Both the position numbers and the translations under genes were made by a program. Shown piece by piece: positions 46,809 through 61,200 of a stretch of DNA of 64,000 nucleotides. How positions within the stretch are numbered: position 1 is the first letter of the stretch; every line of letters starts with the position of its first letter. The notes under the pieces are model-generated. The model was given only the letters and a program-made list of their open reading frames with translations. It was not told the DNA's origin and searched no databases. The DNA lies in the NCBI GenBank assembly GCA_010094045.1, contig ML986729.1:37614-101613 (forward strand). The letters run 5' to 3'. Source of the DNA: Lojkania enalia (Eukaryota; Ascomycota; Dothideomycetes; Pleosporales).

Positions 46809-49800
46809 TTATATAGAAAAACTTAATACTACTAATAATAGCCTCTTTAATAATATTATATCGATTATTTATTTAAATATATTTAAATCTAAAATATATC
46901 TAATTTAGTTTAGATTATAATACTTATATACTATTATATTAAATTATTTAATATTTAGATAGAATCTTAAAAACTTTTTATTAATTAAAGTCTTTAAGTT
47001 TAGAACTTCTTATCTTCTATAATTAGGATTGCTTTTAGAAAAGCCGCGTAGAGTATATTTAGGTAGAAATTTAGAGACTACTAATAACCTATTAAAATTA
47101 GAGGCAACTACTAATATCTAACTATAATTTACCTTCTAATTCCTATACTAGAATTAATATATATATAAATTATAGTAAGAGTAAACTTCTATCTATATAT
47201 ATAGAATAACTATTACCTTTTATAAGAGGCCCTGTAATAAGTAGACCCCTCTTTATAAGGCTGGTAGTAAAGAACCTATCTAATTCGGAGGGAAATTAGA
47301 GTAAACTAACCTTTAAGGAATAAATCACAATTTTATAAGAGGAGATTATACGCTTAATATAATAGAAAATAGCTAGTCTTAATTAACCTCTATAAACTAC
47401 TAAATCAGTACTAATAATATACTAAGAAACTTTTATAACTCCTCTAGTAAGAAACCTCTTAGCTATCTTTAAGCCTTTTTAAGTCTACCTTACTAAATAT
47501 ATACCTAAGATCGAAAGCTTTATAGATAGTAATAAATCTATATTTAAATAATAGTAAGCTTTAATTTTAAACTAACTTAAGATTAATATAGATTACTATT
47601 AGATAGAGTATATATATATAGTATTAGTATAGAGATATACTTCTAGTATTGTAAAAGGGTATTTAGAGCTAAAATACCTAGCTAAATCGGACTAGTATTA
47701 GTTTAAGAATACTAAAGAAATAATTTTACTTCTACAATTATATTTTATTATAGATAATAAAGAGATAGAGGTGCGATAGGCGTTTTAGGTCTTAAAGATA
47801 AATAAGAGAGAAGTATTTCTAACTTTTAAAGCTCGTTTTATTAGTATAGCTATTAGAGGATCTATATTCTAATTTAAGTAGTTCTTCTACTTATAGAATA
47901 AGATTCTCCCCAGCCTAAAAATATTAAACCTTAGCTTTAAACTTATATAAAAAGGCTTCTTTAATACTATAGTCGCCTATTTAACAGCCTATAATATAGA
48001 AAAGAGGAGTATTTCTAACCTTCTAGAATAAACTATTAGCCTATAGGTTGCAGCTAAAATAAATTTAGATTAGTACTAGAAAGCTTTTAAGAGTTTATCT
48101 AAAATAACCTATAATCTAATACTACCCTAATCTACTCTAATATTAATACCTTATTCTACTATAATCGCTCTCTAATAATCTAGTAAGACTTTTATACCTA
48201 AAAGATATATAACTCTAGATAATTACTATAATTATAGTAAACTAGAATACTTTATAAACAAATATATAGTCCTTAGAATATAAGAGATAGAGGTTAAATA
48301 AGAGAAGATTAAGGAAGAAGAGTTCTTAGATATAAATAAGTACTACCTAAATAGTTCTTAGGTAGGAAATAGAAACGCCTAGAAAAACTCTCTATTCTAA
48401 ACTTAAATAGGTATAACTTATTAAATATTAATTTATTATATTTGTTTAGAGGAAAGTACTTCTAAATTCCTACTATTCTATATTTAAAAGGCGTTAGTAT
48501 ACAACTAAACGCTCTTATTAATACTAGTACTTAAAGTTTTCTATTCCTTAATTCTATAGTAGTTAAATTACTCTTTTAAGCCCTATATATATTAATACAG
48601 TACTTACCCTTTAAAATTACTGTTAAAGGTTTTTAGGACTAAATTTAAACCCTAGTTAATTAATATATCTACTTATACCTATAAATTAATAGAAGAACTA
48701 TTTAAAACTACCTATTTATTATTATAAACCTAGGTACTTAGAATTATATTATTAGTATTAAATAGTTATATTACTTTTAACTCTAGCTAGATATAGATAA
48801 GAATTGGATTATATAGCTCTTTAAGTATTCTACTACTTATAATCTATTACCTCTTCTTCTTATATAATTAACTTAGCTAGTATATAATAAGAAGGTAAAG
48901 CTAGATATCTAGTAACGCGACGCTCTATAAGAAAAGAACTAGTATTAGTAGTCTTATAGTCTAATTATCTATTATATTAAGAGTTTATTAAAACTGCTAA
49001 AACTATATTAATCTCTTATAACTTATAGTTTAAATAAGTTTAGAGCTCCTATACGCCTATATATAATAAAGTTTAAATCCGATCTAAAGAAAATCCGTTC
49101 TCCTATTATTGCTTTTATTATAGCTAATACTTTCTACTTTAATATAAAGAGGAAAAAGAACGAGTTTTTCTCTACGTCTCTATACGAAATTAAGCAGCTA
49201 ATTAAAGATAAGTAAGTTCTAGAGCTAGAAGATAAGGCTAAAAATAAAGTACTAGTAAATCTTCGATTACTATCTAAATACTATAGATATTAGAATATAT
49301 TTAGTAAAATTATAGCTTATTAATTACTAGAATACTACCCTTATAATTATAAGATTATTCTTATAGAACCCCTCTCTAATAGTTACAGCCTATTATATAA
49401 ATAGAATATTAAAAAGCTAGAAGTAACTAAAAAGTATATTTTAAATAATTTATAGAATAGGTATATTAAGTAGAGTTTAAACTCTTTTATATCTCTAATT
49501 CTTTATATTTATAAATTTAATAGTAACCTATATATTTATATAGATTATTATAAACTTAATACTCTTACCTATAAGAATATATATCTAATACTATATATAG
49601 ATAAACTTCTATTTAGACCTATTAAAGTAGTAATCTTTACTAAGTTTAATATTTACGCAGCTTTTAATAAGATTAAAATAGATTCTAGTTTTAAGAAATA
49701 TACTATCTTTTAGACTTAATATAGAATCTATAAGTATAAAGTTCTATCTTTTAAATTATATAATAGCCTAGTAACTTACTAGTACTATATAAATAATATA

Positions 49801-52800
49801 CTAATCGATTACCTAGATAACTTCTATATTACTTATCTAGATAATATTCTTATCTACTCTAAAGATAAGGTAATATATACTATTTACGTTAAGAAAGTTC
49901 TTAAAAGATTATATTAAATAGAGTTATAAGTTAATATTAAGAAGAGCGAATTCTATATTACCCGAACTAAATATCTTAGCTATATTTTCTTAAATAAAGG
50001 CTTTAAGGTTAATTTAGAGAAGGTAGAAGTACTGCGTAACTAGTAGCTACCTACTATTATAATAGGTGTAAAATCCTTCTTAGGTTTTACTAGATTCTAC
50101 TAATAGTTTATACCAGAATTCTCACATATTATAAAGCTAATTATCGTACTATAAAGCCCTATAACCTCTTTTATATAGACTTTAGAATGTAATATTACCT
50201 TTAAGAAATTAAAGTCAGCTCTATTAAGTATACCTACTTTCTACTACTTTAACCCTATATTAGAAATAAAAATGGAAACTAATACCTCTAATAGAATAGT
50301 TATAGGAGTACTATTATAGAAATATTCTAATAGAAAATAGTACCTTATAGTATTCTATAGTAAGATTCTATCCGGTTTAAAACTAAACTAGGAGATTTAT
50401 AATAAGAAACTATTCGCAATTATTATTATATTTAAATAATAGAGGGTAGAACTTACTTTAGTAGCTACTAGAACTCTAGTATATACTAATTATCGCTTAC
50501 TCAAATATTTTATAACTATAAAAGTACTTAATACTTGTTAAATTTATTAGACTAAAGAATTAGCTTAGTATTAATTCTGAATTAAATATACTCTAGATAA
50601 AAATAATACTAAAATAGATATCTTTAGTTATTATAAATAAGATATAGAAAACTTAAAAGTAGCTTAAACTAATAACTAGTTAAGAATTCTACTTAAATTA
50701 TATTAACTTTACTCCTAAATTAATACTAAATTAGTCTAGTTCTATATTATTTAAATAATAACTTAAGCAGCTATACTAAATATTATTAAAGGCTAGAAGT
50801 AGGTTATATTACTAGACTTTCTAGAGTTAATCAACGTATTACTATAGGAAAACCGAGCCTCTTTTATATAGAAACGTATACTTCTATTCTATAAGTATTA
50901 GATAGAGAATAGACTACTTCTCTATAATAATCGCTTATATATTCTATTAGATTTAGGCCTTTATATATAACTTATATAAGAGGTTTATAACTAAGTATCT
51001 TCTATACACCTAAGTACTATTAAAATCTATTAGTTACTATTTTAGAAGTATTACTAAAAGGGTATAGAAGCTACTTATAAATAATATATATAGAATTATA
51101 TTTTATACTATAAAGTTTATCTAATATAAATTTAAACTTTAGGTTTTATCTACTTAGTTTTTATACTAAATTAACTAATATAGTACTTATATATTAATTT
51201 TAAGGATTTCTTTATAGATAAGTCCGGATATAATTAGATTATAGTAGTAATTAATTACCTATCTAAATAAGCTATATCTATTCTCTACTATTATATAATT
51301 AATATATAGGGAATAGCTGAATTATTTATTTAATAGGTAAACTACTTTAGCTATATACCTGAAACTATTATTTTAGACTAAAGACTTTAGTTTATATCTA
51401 GTTTCTAGTCTAAATTCTACTATATCTTAGATATAAAGATTAAACTATCTACTATTTATTATAAAGAAACTAATAGATAGATAGAGATTATAAATAAGTA
51501 TATTAATTAGAGACTGCGTCCTTTTATATTCTTCTACTAAAATAACTAGAGTTCTCTATTATTTATAATCGACTAAGTATAAGCAACTCTACCCTATATA
51601 ACTATTAGAATATTCCTATATTAGATCTTATATAGATCTAAACTCTATTAGAATTAGGATTAGAAATATTCTATTAATCCTATTACTATAATAGATAAAT
51701 TAAATTATAAGAACGTTTTAACTTTAATAACTTATATATATATAGTCTAGAAAACTGTAAAAGCTAATATTAAAAAGGCTTAGAATTGTATATAATCTAT
51801 TATTAACTATTATTAATAACTAATTAATTAGTAGATTAGTAATATAATCTACTTAAATACTAAAAACTTTATAGTTTAGAGACTAAGCTAAAAGCTATCT
51901 AATTAATAGAAAGGCTCCTTTAAAATACTAGAGTAGGTTAAAAACTTATATTATTTATAACTACCTCTAGAATTAAATATATATAATATTTTTATACTAA
52001 ATCTACTATATAAAAACCCCTAGGATTCTCTACCTAGATAAAAAGCTCTAAAACTACCTGCTATTACTATTAATAGGGTAGAAGAGTAGGAGGTTAAAGA
52101 AATACTAGCTAGTAAATTATATTATAAAACCCTTAAATACTATATAAAATAGGTAGAATATAATTCTAATCTAATCTAGTATAAAGCTTTAAACTTTATA
52201 GGTTTACTTTATAAGTTAAAAGCTTTTTATAATAAGTATCTAAATTACCTAAGACCCTTAAAAGTTCTAACTAAATAGATTAAGGTATATAAAGATAGTA
52301 TAGAGAATATAAATTACCTAGTAGATAATAGTATATAAAAGTTAAGTAGTAGATTTTAAAAACTAAAGTATAGACCTAAAATTACTTTTCTATAAAATTT
52401 AGAGGGTCTAATAGTAGGCTATTAAATACTTCTCTAGTTCTCTTCTCCTCTACTTTTCTTCCTCTTTCTTCCCTCCGGACTTCTCTTAAACCTCCTCTAT
52501 CTTATCTTTAGCCGCCTAAGAGTACTGTAATATTAGCTTAAAGGCTAGATATTAGAGCTTTTAGAGCTAAAATCTAATAGAGTAATTTAATACTCTAGTA
52601 GAATAAAGCTACCTAGATATTAGCTATAAAAAGACTATCTTCTTAACTTCTTACAATCTAGGTTATAAGTACTAGACTATAAACGGACTCTAAAATAGCC
52701 TTAAAGGCTACCTTTTTATTCTTCTTATCTTCTATATATTAGGCTGCTGCCTATAGTTTAAGATAGCTCTAAAGGACTAGAAACTCCTCCTTATAGTAGA

Positions 52801-53443
52801 AGGGGATCTATAAGTACGTTAGTAGTAAATATTCTACTAGTATTAGATACGATTTATATAGGGTTGTACTTTTTATTTTATAAGGTATAATACTCGCATT
52901 TTTTTAATCTTAGAAACTAAAAGGAAAATATTATATACTACCTATAAGCGAGTATATATATAGCTTAAAGGTAGATAACCTAGAAGGCTTTTAAAAAGGT
53001 TTTAAGAGGTAGATGAAGTAGTATATTAATTAATTTTTTCTATAAGGTGTTAGTAATACTTTAATAATTAATAGTTCTAGAGATATATAATAATATATAT
53101 AGAGTAGAAGTTATTATTTAGTTAAAGAAGCTTAGTTAATAGTAACCTAGTAATATACTAAGGCTAGTTAACGCTTATTACTATATATAACGAAATTGCA
53201 ATATTAATAAACTCTTATAATAGTAGTTACTAGCTAATATATAGGTTAATTATATATACTGTAAAAAACCTTACTTAATATTATATTAATAAATATATCT
53301 CTATAAGTAACTATATATATTAGCTTTTACTAGTAAATATCTTCTTAAAGAAATTTCTTTATACTAGAACCCATTTATAATAGCCCCAATTCCCTCCTAA
53401 ACTAGTATAGATAGGGACTATTAGCCTATAAAGAGGGGGGTAG

Positions 53444-53703
53444 TATAATAATACAAAGAAATCGTTCTATAAAAAGCTTTATCTTTTTACTTATCTTATA
53501 CTACCCCTAGTTCTACCCCTTTTCCCATCTATATATAGTTATATACTCCCTTATAAGTAGTTTAGTAGTTTTTCTATATCCTTTTATATAAGGCCTATAG
53601 GTGTTAATAGAATTTTTAGGTTCTTAAACTCTTATATACTTCTATATACCTTTAAATAGATTTGTACTATATTTAGACCTATTATCTTACCTATACTATT
53701 ATA
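53444..53703 (+). repeat. 3' LTR of Gypsy copy B
   Basis: 260 bp, after a polypurine tract and followed by AGTAT. Confidence 0.87.
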
Positions 53704-53726
53704 AGTATAATAATAATAGTAAAAGG

Positions 53727-56700
53727 TCTATCTAATATAAGATAATAAATTAGACTCGATTCGTAATAGATTAGATATAGTACTATAGTACTATACCTAA
53801 AATAGGTTGTTAAAAGGGGGTAATTTATCTAACTATTACCCCTCTAATTTATTTACAACTAGTATTCTAACCGTAATACTTTATATATAAAAACTATTTA
53901 GTAGAGTCTATTTATTCTACTTTTAATACTATATTATCGCACCTGTATTAGTATAGAGCTATAATAAGACTAGAAGAATATAGTTCTACTAGAATATATA
54001 GACGCTTAAACTAAGGGCATAATACTATATCTATAGTAGAAAGACCCGTATATAAGTAAGTAGAATAGTACTATTACTAGAAGATATTAAAAACTATCTC
54101 TACTATCTACCTAAATACTATATTCTAATATATAAGAAATATATAACTACTATATTAAATATTAATATATATCTATAGTACTATTATAGTATAATAATAG
54201 AATAGAGGAGGGTAATTATTAAGTATATTTATTAGTAGCTAATTAGACTAGTAAAGAATATTTAGCTGCCTATACTATTCAGGCAACTAATACTAGAATT
54301 AGAAAAACTACTAAATAGGTTCTAGTATAAGTAATCTAGATACTATATTACTACTAATATTAACACGCTATATATATATCTAAAGAAGAAGTATAAGTAG
54401 GTATAGATAGATAATAAAAGTAGGCTCTATTAGAAGGTTAAGGTATAAATATTCTTTTAGACTAGCAGGCTATAGTAATATTTTATTATTAATATAAATA
54501 GCTATAATTATAAACTAGTTATTTTCTATATAGAGGCTAATATTATATATAATTAGTTAGCTAGGTTTAAACTTATAAAGTAGAAGAAAGAAGAAAAAGT
54601 ATAAGTTATAAATGCGGAGGTAGTAAAAACTAATAAAACTAGGTAGTTTAAGTAGATAGGGTAGCTAGAATATCTAGTAAAGTAGAATTAAATACATCTC
54701 GCATATTAGATCTAGCTACCTAACTAAAATAAGATAAAACTTAGTAGGCGGCGAAGCTGGTTAAACTATTAGTTAAATAGAGTATTAGAGGGTTATTATT
54801 ACTTATATAAGAGATAAGATAGTAGCTTAAAAGTACTTAGTAATATAAGATAGATAAGCATCTACTTATTTAACTATAGAACCCTAAGAGTTAGGCGGTA
54901 TATACTAGCTATATTATTAAGTTCGTCTGCTACTTTCTCTATATTATTACTAACGAAGAAGTTTAAGCTATATAGTTTAACTATAGTAGTAATAGTAATA
55001 ATAGTAATAATAATAGTATAGTATTAGATAATAGCGCGAGTTCTAGGTCTAGTAGAATTAAAAGTAGTACTAATAGTAATAATAATAGTAATAGCAGCCT
55101 CTATTATAAGTACTATAAAAAGAAAGAAATAGATTAAATAGAAGACGCGCGCGAGCTTTTCTATTAGTAAAATAAATAGAAGAAACTAGTAATAGTATTA
55201 TAGGTTATATTAGATAAAGATAGTAAGAATATTTAGTTTAGAATACTACTAGATATACTTATATTATTTATTTTTTAATTAATAAGCGATCGGCTATTTA
55301 ATAGTAGACTTATCTATTTTCTTACTATACTAGAAATTAATACTAAAATAGACTACTTATATATAGTAAAAAACTATTTATATATACTAGCTAGCGTAGT
55401 ATACTATATACGTATATTAGGTGTAGAGAAGCTACTTCTAGTAGTAGAGCGCGACGAGTAGATAGATAAGAACTAGAAGTATTTTCTACTTATATAGTAG
55501 AAGTTTCTAGCTAATAGATTATTTAGTCTAATAAGTAAGATAATTAGCTTACTAGTATATAAAAAGTTTATTATACTAACAGCTAGTAATTTAGGTAATA
55601 CTTACTAGTTAAAGAATAAGAAGATATTCTATTTTAATAGCCGGCTGATCTATATTAGCTAGTTTTATAAGATAGTATAGAATATAGTAGTTAAGATAGA
55701 GGAGATACTCTAGTAGGAGCTATATTAGACAACTAGAGCTAAAGACTAATTTACTATCTAGCTAGAGTAGGTTATTAATAATATTATGTTTATATAGTAG
55801 AGTATATCTTTTATCTATTATTATAATAATTAGCTTAATAATAGGCTTAAGTAGATATTTACTTAAGCTAGGTAGATAGAAGCTAGTTAGTAGCTCTAGT
55901 TAAAAGACAGCTTATAAAGTAAATAGTAGGTAAAGTAGTACTTATAGTAGGTAGATCGCTTCTTAAAACTACTAATAGTTAGTATATATATAACTTTAGG
56001 GCAGCTTAAGTAAGAATTATAGATTACGATAATATAGTATTATAATAAGGTACTATAAGACTATAATATCTTTATAGTAGATAGGTAGATTATAATAGTA
56101 GTCTACTATTATAAATTATAATCCTAGTAGGATAAGCTGAAGGTAGTACCGTACTTTCTACTACTACAGCTAAAGTAAGTAATAGTAGTATATTTAACTT
56201 ATATATAACTATTTTAAAAGTATCTAAATATTAAGGTATTTAGTAGCAGCTTTAACAACTATATATAGGCGGATTAATATAGGCTATAGAAGATAGACTA
56301 ACTAATGCGTATACTTAAGTATAAAACTAATAAGTAGATAGGTATTAAGCTATATATATTAGACTACTAATATACAGCTATTAGTATTAGTAGAAAAGTA
56401 GTTAGAGAGTTGTTTAGTAAAAGATATTAAAATAAGATAGGGGAAGTTAAAAAAGCTAAAGTAAATAAAAAGGAAGAAAATATACTAGAGTTATAGAGCG
56501 TATAGATAATATAGATAGAGATTAGAAACTATAGTATACTAATCGATATTATTAAGCATCTTAATATATACTTAATTAAAACGTTCTAGCTACTTAATAT
56601 ACTATAGTATTACTTTTTAGGGCTTAATAGGGGTAAAGAGATACTAGAGGTAAGGTAGATAGGTAGTTAAGGCTAGACTAGGATAAGAAAGTAATAGTAA

Positions 56701-57983
56701 TATAATAATAATAGTAAAAAACTTATAGTATAAAGAAAGGAGGTATAGGTTTAAAATAGAAGAGAGAAAGAGTTTTAAAAGGTAATATAGCAGGTGCTTA
56801 GGTAAGAAGAGGTTAGCTTCTACTTAGCTAAGTAAGAGTAAGTAATATATATAATACTAGGCGGGTAGATACTACTTATTATAGTATTCTTAACTAGTAG
56901 AGGAAAGAGCTTACTATTTACTATACTAGTTTACTTAAATTAATATAGGGTAATAGTAGTAGTAGTACCGTACCGGGCGCTTATTAAGAATTTAGTTAAG
57001 CGGATTCGAGAGAGTAGGATTAACTATATAGAATAGAAGTATAGTAAGAATAATCTAATAGTAGTAGTAGTAGTTAGTATAAATATAGCAGGCGATATAA
57101 TAAGTAATAGAAATTTTATTAGCTATATAAGAATATTTAATAGTAAAAAGCTGCAGTAGTAGATTATAGTAGATAAGTATTATCTTATTTTTATATCGAG
57201 TAACTAACAGCCGAAGCTAGTAAAGCTAAAAAATCTACAGCTACTACTATACCTAGTAGTACTACTTATAATAATACTACTACTAGTATAAGAGGCTAAA
57301 TTAGAAGAGAATATATTAGTTTAGTATATAATATATATCTAAGCGAGTATAGTATAGCTAAATATATAATATTTAATATTATAGTATAAGTAGGGGTAGA
57401 TATAGGAGATAATATTAGTAATATATTAGCGGTAGGTACAGCAGCTTAAAAAATAAAGGAAGAAAGGAGTAGTATACTACTATAGTAAAGCATAATATAA
57501 AGTAATAGCTAAAATACTAGATAGTAGATACTATTATACTAGAGATATAGAGCGAGCTAGATAATTAGAAGAATAGCTTAAAGAAGGTAGACTTATAGTA
57601 GTTACGTTAGTATTAGGTATAAGAGTAGATTTCCCGGGGATTATATTTATACTATATATAGGGATGCTATAGAATATAATTAACTTTACTTAGAAAAGTA
57701 AATATAGTAGATAAATAAGCGAGTAGGTAGATTTAGTAATTCTTATAGAGGAGGGTAAGGTAGAGTAAAAGATAAAATAAAAGGGGGAGAAACTAAATGT
57801 ATAAGCGATAGGGAGGTTTATTATAAATAGTAGATATTAGCGAGGGCTAATAAATAGCTATCTTAATAAGAAGTAGATAAGCTATAATAATATTAAGTTA
57901 GCTAGATATAACTAATATAGAGAGGGTATTAGTAAGTAGTAGGATAGGTAGTATAAGATAAGTTTAGTATAGTAGTAGGTTTA
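53727..57983 (+). pseudogene. RecQ-helicase-like element, copy 3, longest
   Basis: The 318-bp unit (53727-54044) is followed by the longest coding relic. After the region shared with copies 1 and 2, it continues into a RecQ-type helicase core. A P-loop is at 56893-56910 (Thr-Ser-Arg-Gly-Lys-Ser, with Gly changed to Arg). Then come Val-Val-Pro-Tyr-Arg-Ala-Leu-Ile and Lys-Arg-Ile-Arg-Glu-Ser, a box at about 57169-57190 that reads Asp-Lys-Tyr-Tyr where Asp-Glu-Cys-His is expected, and a Val-Val-Leu-Leu stretch like the Thr-Ala-Thr motif III. It resembles the telomere-linked RecQ-like helicases of ascomycetes. Its 3' end is cut by the inverted Gypsy LTR at 57984. It is not functional. Confidence 0.65.
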
Positions 57984-58262
57984 TATAATAGTATAGGTAA
58001 GATATTAGGTCTGAATACGGTACAAATCTACTTAGAGGTATATAGAAGTATATAGGGGATTAAGGACCTAGAAATTCTATTAATACCTATAAGCCTTATA
58101 TAAAAGGATATAGAAGAACTACTAAACTACTTATAAGGAAGTATATAACTATATATAGAAGAGAAAAGGGGTAGAACTAGGGGTAGAATAAGATAAGTAA
58201 AAAGCTTTAAGATAAGGTTATATATAAAACTTTTCGTGGAACAATTTCTTTGTATTATTATA
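57984..58262 (-). repeat. LTR of an inverted Gypsy (3' LTR of copy C)
   Basis: This 279-bp unit is the reverse complement of the LTRs of copy A. A polypurine tract, seen as CTACCCTCC on the plus strand, adjoins it at 58263. Confidence 0.87.
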
Positions 58263-61200
58263 CTACCCTCCTTCTTATAAACTAATAGTCCCTATCTATA
58301 CTAGTTTAGGAGGGAATTAGGGCTATTATAGATAGGTTCTAGTATAAAGAAATTTCTTTAAAGAGGTATTTACTAGTAAGAACTAATATACGCGGTTATC
58401 TATAGAGATATATTTATTAATATAATATTAAGTAAGGTTTTTTTTTATAGTAAGTATAATTAACCTATATATTAGCTAGTAACTACTATTATAATAGTTT
58501 ATTAATATTACAATTTCGTTATATATAGTAATAAGTATTTACTAGTCTTAGTATATTACTAGGTTATTATTAACTAAGCTTCTTTAACTAAATAATAACT
58601 TCTACTCTATATATATTATTATGTATCCCTAGAACCGTTAATTATTAAAGTATTACTAACGCCTCTTAGAAAAAATTAATTAATATACTACTCTACCTAC
58701 CTTTTAGAGCCTCTTTAAAAGCCTTTTAGATTATCTATCTTTAAATTATATATATACTCGCCCGTAGGTAGTATATAATATTTACCTTTTAGTCTCTAAG
58801 ATTAAAAAAATGCTAGTATTATACCTTATAAAATAAAAAGTATAACCCCGTACAAATCGTATCTAATACTAGTAGGGTATTTACTACTAATATACTTATA
58901 GATCCCCTTCTACTATAAGAAGGAGTTTCTAGTCCTCTAGGGCTATCTTAAACTATAGGTAGTAGTCTAATATATAGGGGATAAAGAGGATAAAAAGGTA
59001 GCCTTTAAGGCTATTTTAAAGTCTACTTATAGTCTAGTACTTATAGTTTAGGTTATAAAGAGTTAGGAAGATAGTCTTCTTATAGCTAGTATCTAGATAG
59101 CTTTATTCTACTAGGGTACTAAATTACTCTATCAGGTTTTAACTTTAAAAGCTCTAGTATCTAGCTTTTAGGCTAATATTATAATGCTCTTAGGTAGTTA
59201 AGGATAAGATAGAAAAGGTTTAGGGGGAGTCTAGAAGAAAAGAAGAGAAAGGAGAGTAAAGAAGAAGAGAACTAGAGAGGTATCTAATAGTCTACTATTA
59301 GATCTTCCAGATTCTATAGAGGAGTAATTTTAGGCCTATACTTTAGTTTTTAAATCTACTACTTAACTCTTATATATTATTATCTACTAGATAATCTATA
59401 TTCTCTATACTATCCTTATATACCTTAATCTATTTAGTTAAAGCTTTTAAGAGTCCTAGCTAATTCAGATACTTATTATAAAAAGCTTTTAGCTTATAAG
59501 GCGAACCTATAAAATTTAAAGCTTTATACTAGACCGGGTTAAAATTATATTCTACCTATTTTATATAGTATTTAAAGGTCTTATAATATAGCTTACTAGC
59601 TAGTATTTTCTTAACCTCCTACTCTTCTACCCTTCTAATAGTAATAGTAGGTAGTTTCGGAGCTTCTTACTTTAGTAGAGGGTTCTAGAGGTTTTTATAT
59701 AGTAGGTTTAGTACGAAAATATTATATATTCTCGACTTTAAGAGTAGTTATAGATAGTATAAGTTTCTAACCTATTCTAGTATTTTAAAAGAGCCCTTCT
59801 ATTAATCGGATAACTTTTAGCTTAGTCTCTAAACTATAAGATTTTTAGTATTTAGATAGACTATATTACTAATCTACTAATTAATTAGTTACTAGTAATA
59901 GTTAATAATAGATTATATATAATTCTAAGTCTTTTTAATATTAGTCTTTATAGTTTCCTAGGCTATATATATATAAGTTATTAGAGCTAAAGTATTCTTA
60001 TAATTTAATTTATCTATTATAGTAATAGAATTAATAGAATATTTCTAATCCTAATTCTAATAGAGCTTAGATCTATATAGAATCTAATATAGAGATATTC
60101 TAATAGTTATATAGGGTAGAGTTGCTTATATTTAGTTAATTATAGGTAATAGAGAACTCTAGTTATTTTAGTAGAAGGATATAAAAGAGCGCAGTCTCTA
60201 ATTAATATACTTATTTATAATCTCTATCTATCTATTAGTCTTTTTATAATAAGTAGTAAATAGTTTAATCTTTACGCCTAAAATATAGTAGAATTTAGAC
60301 TAGAAACTAAATATAAACTAAGGTTTTTAATCTAAAATAATAGTTTTAGATATATAGTTAAAGTAGTATACTTATTAAATAAATAATTTAGCTATTTCTC
60401 TTATATTAATTATATAATAGTAGGAAATAAATACTACTTATTTAGATAGATAATTAATTACTACTATAATCTAATTATATTTAGACTTATCTATAAGAAA
60501 ATTTTTAAAGTTAATATATAGGTACTATATTAGTTAATTTAGTATAGAAAGTAAATAGATAAAACCTAGGGTTCAGGTTTATATTAGATAAGCTTTATAG
60601 TATAAAATACAATTTTATATATATCGTTTATAACTAGCTTCTATACCCTTCTAGTAGTATTTCTAAGATAGTAACTAATAGGTTTTAGTAGCGTTTAGGT
60701 ATATAGAGGATACTTAATTATAAGTCTCTTATATAAGTCGCGTATAAAAGCCTAAATCTAATAGAATATATAAGTAATTATTATAGAAGAGTAGTCTATT
60801 CTCTATCTAATACTTATAGGGTAGAAGTATATATTCTTATATAAAGGAGGCTTAGTTTTCTTATAATAATATATTAATTAACTCTAAAGAATCTAGTAAT
60901 ATAATCTACTTCTAGCCTTTAATAACATTTAGTATAGCCGCTTAAATTATTATTTAAGTAATATAGAACTAGACTAATTTAGTATTAATTTAAGAGTAAA
61001 GTTAATATAGTTTAAATAAAACTTTTAACTAGTTATTAGTTTAAGCTACTTTTAAATTTTCTATATCTTATTTACAATAATTAAGAATATTTACTCTAGT
61101 ATTATTCTTATCTAGGATATACTCGATTTAAAACTAATACTAAACTAATTCCTTAGTCTAATAAACTTAATAAGTATTAAGTACCTTTATAGTTATAAAA

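Larger units (their letters stand above)
46549..53703 (+). mobile_element. Complete but RIP-degraded Ty3/Gypsy chromovirus, copy B
   Basis: This is a 7155-bp element with 260-bp LTRs (46549-46808 and 53444-53703) and an AGTAT target duplication (46544-46548 and 53704-53708). The undisturbed site is visible in copy 1 of the RecQ-like element near 43055. The RT motif at 49834-49860 reads Tyr-Leu-Asp-Asn, so the second catalytic Asp is lost. A chromodomain is at about 52090-52260. The LTRs lack about 20 bp present in the 279-bp LTRs, after the CTTTAT near the start. Confidence 0.9.
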
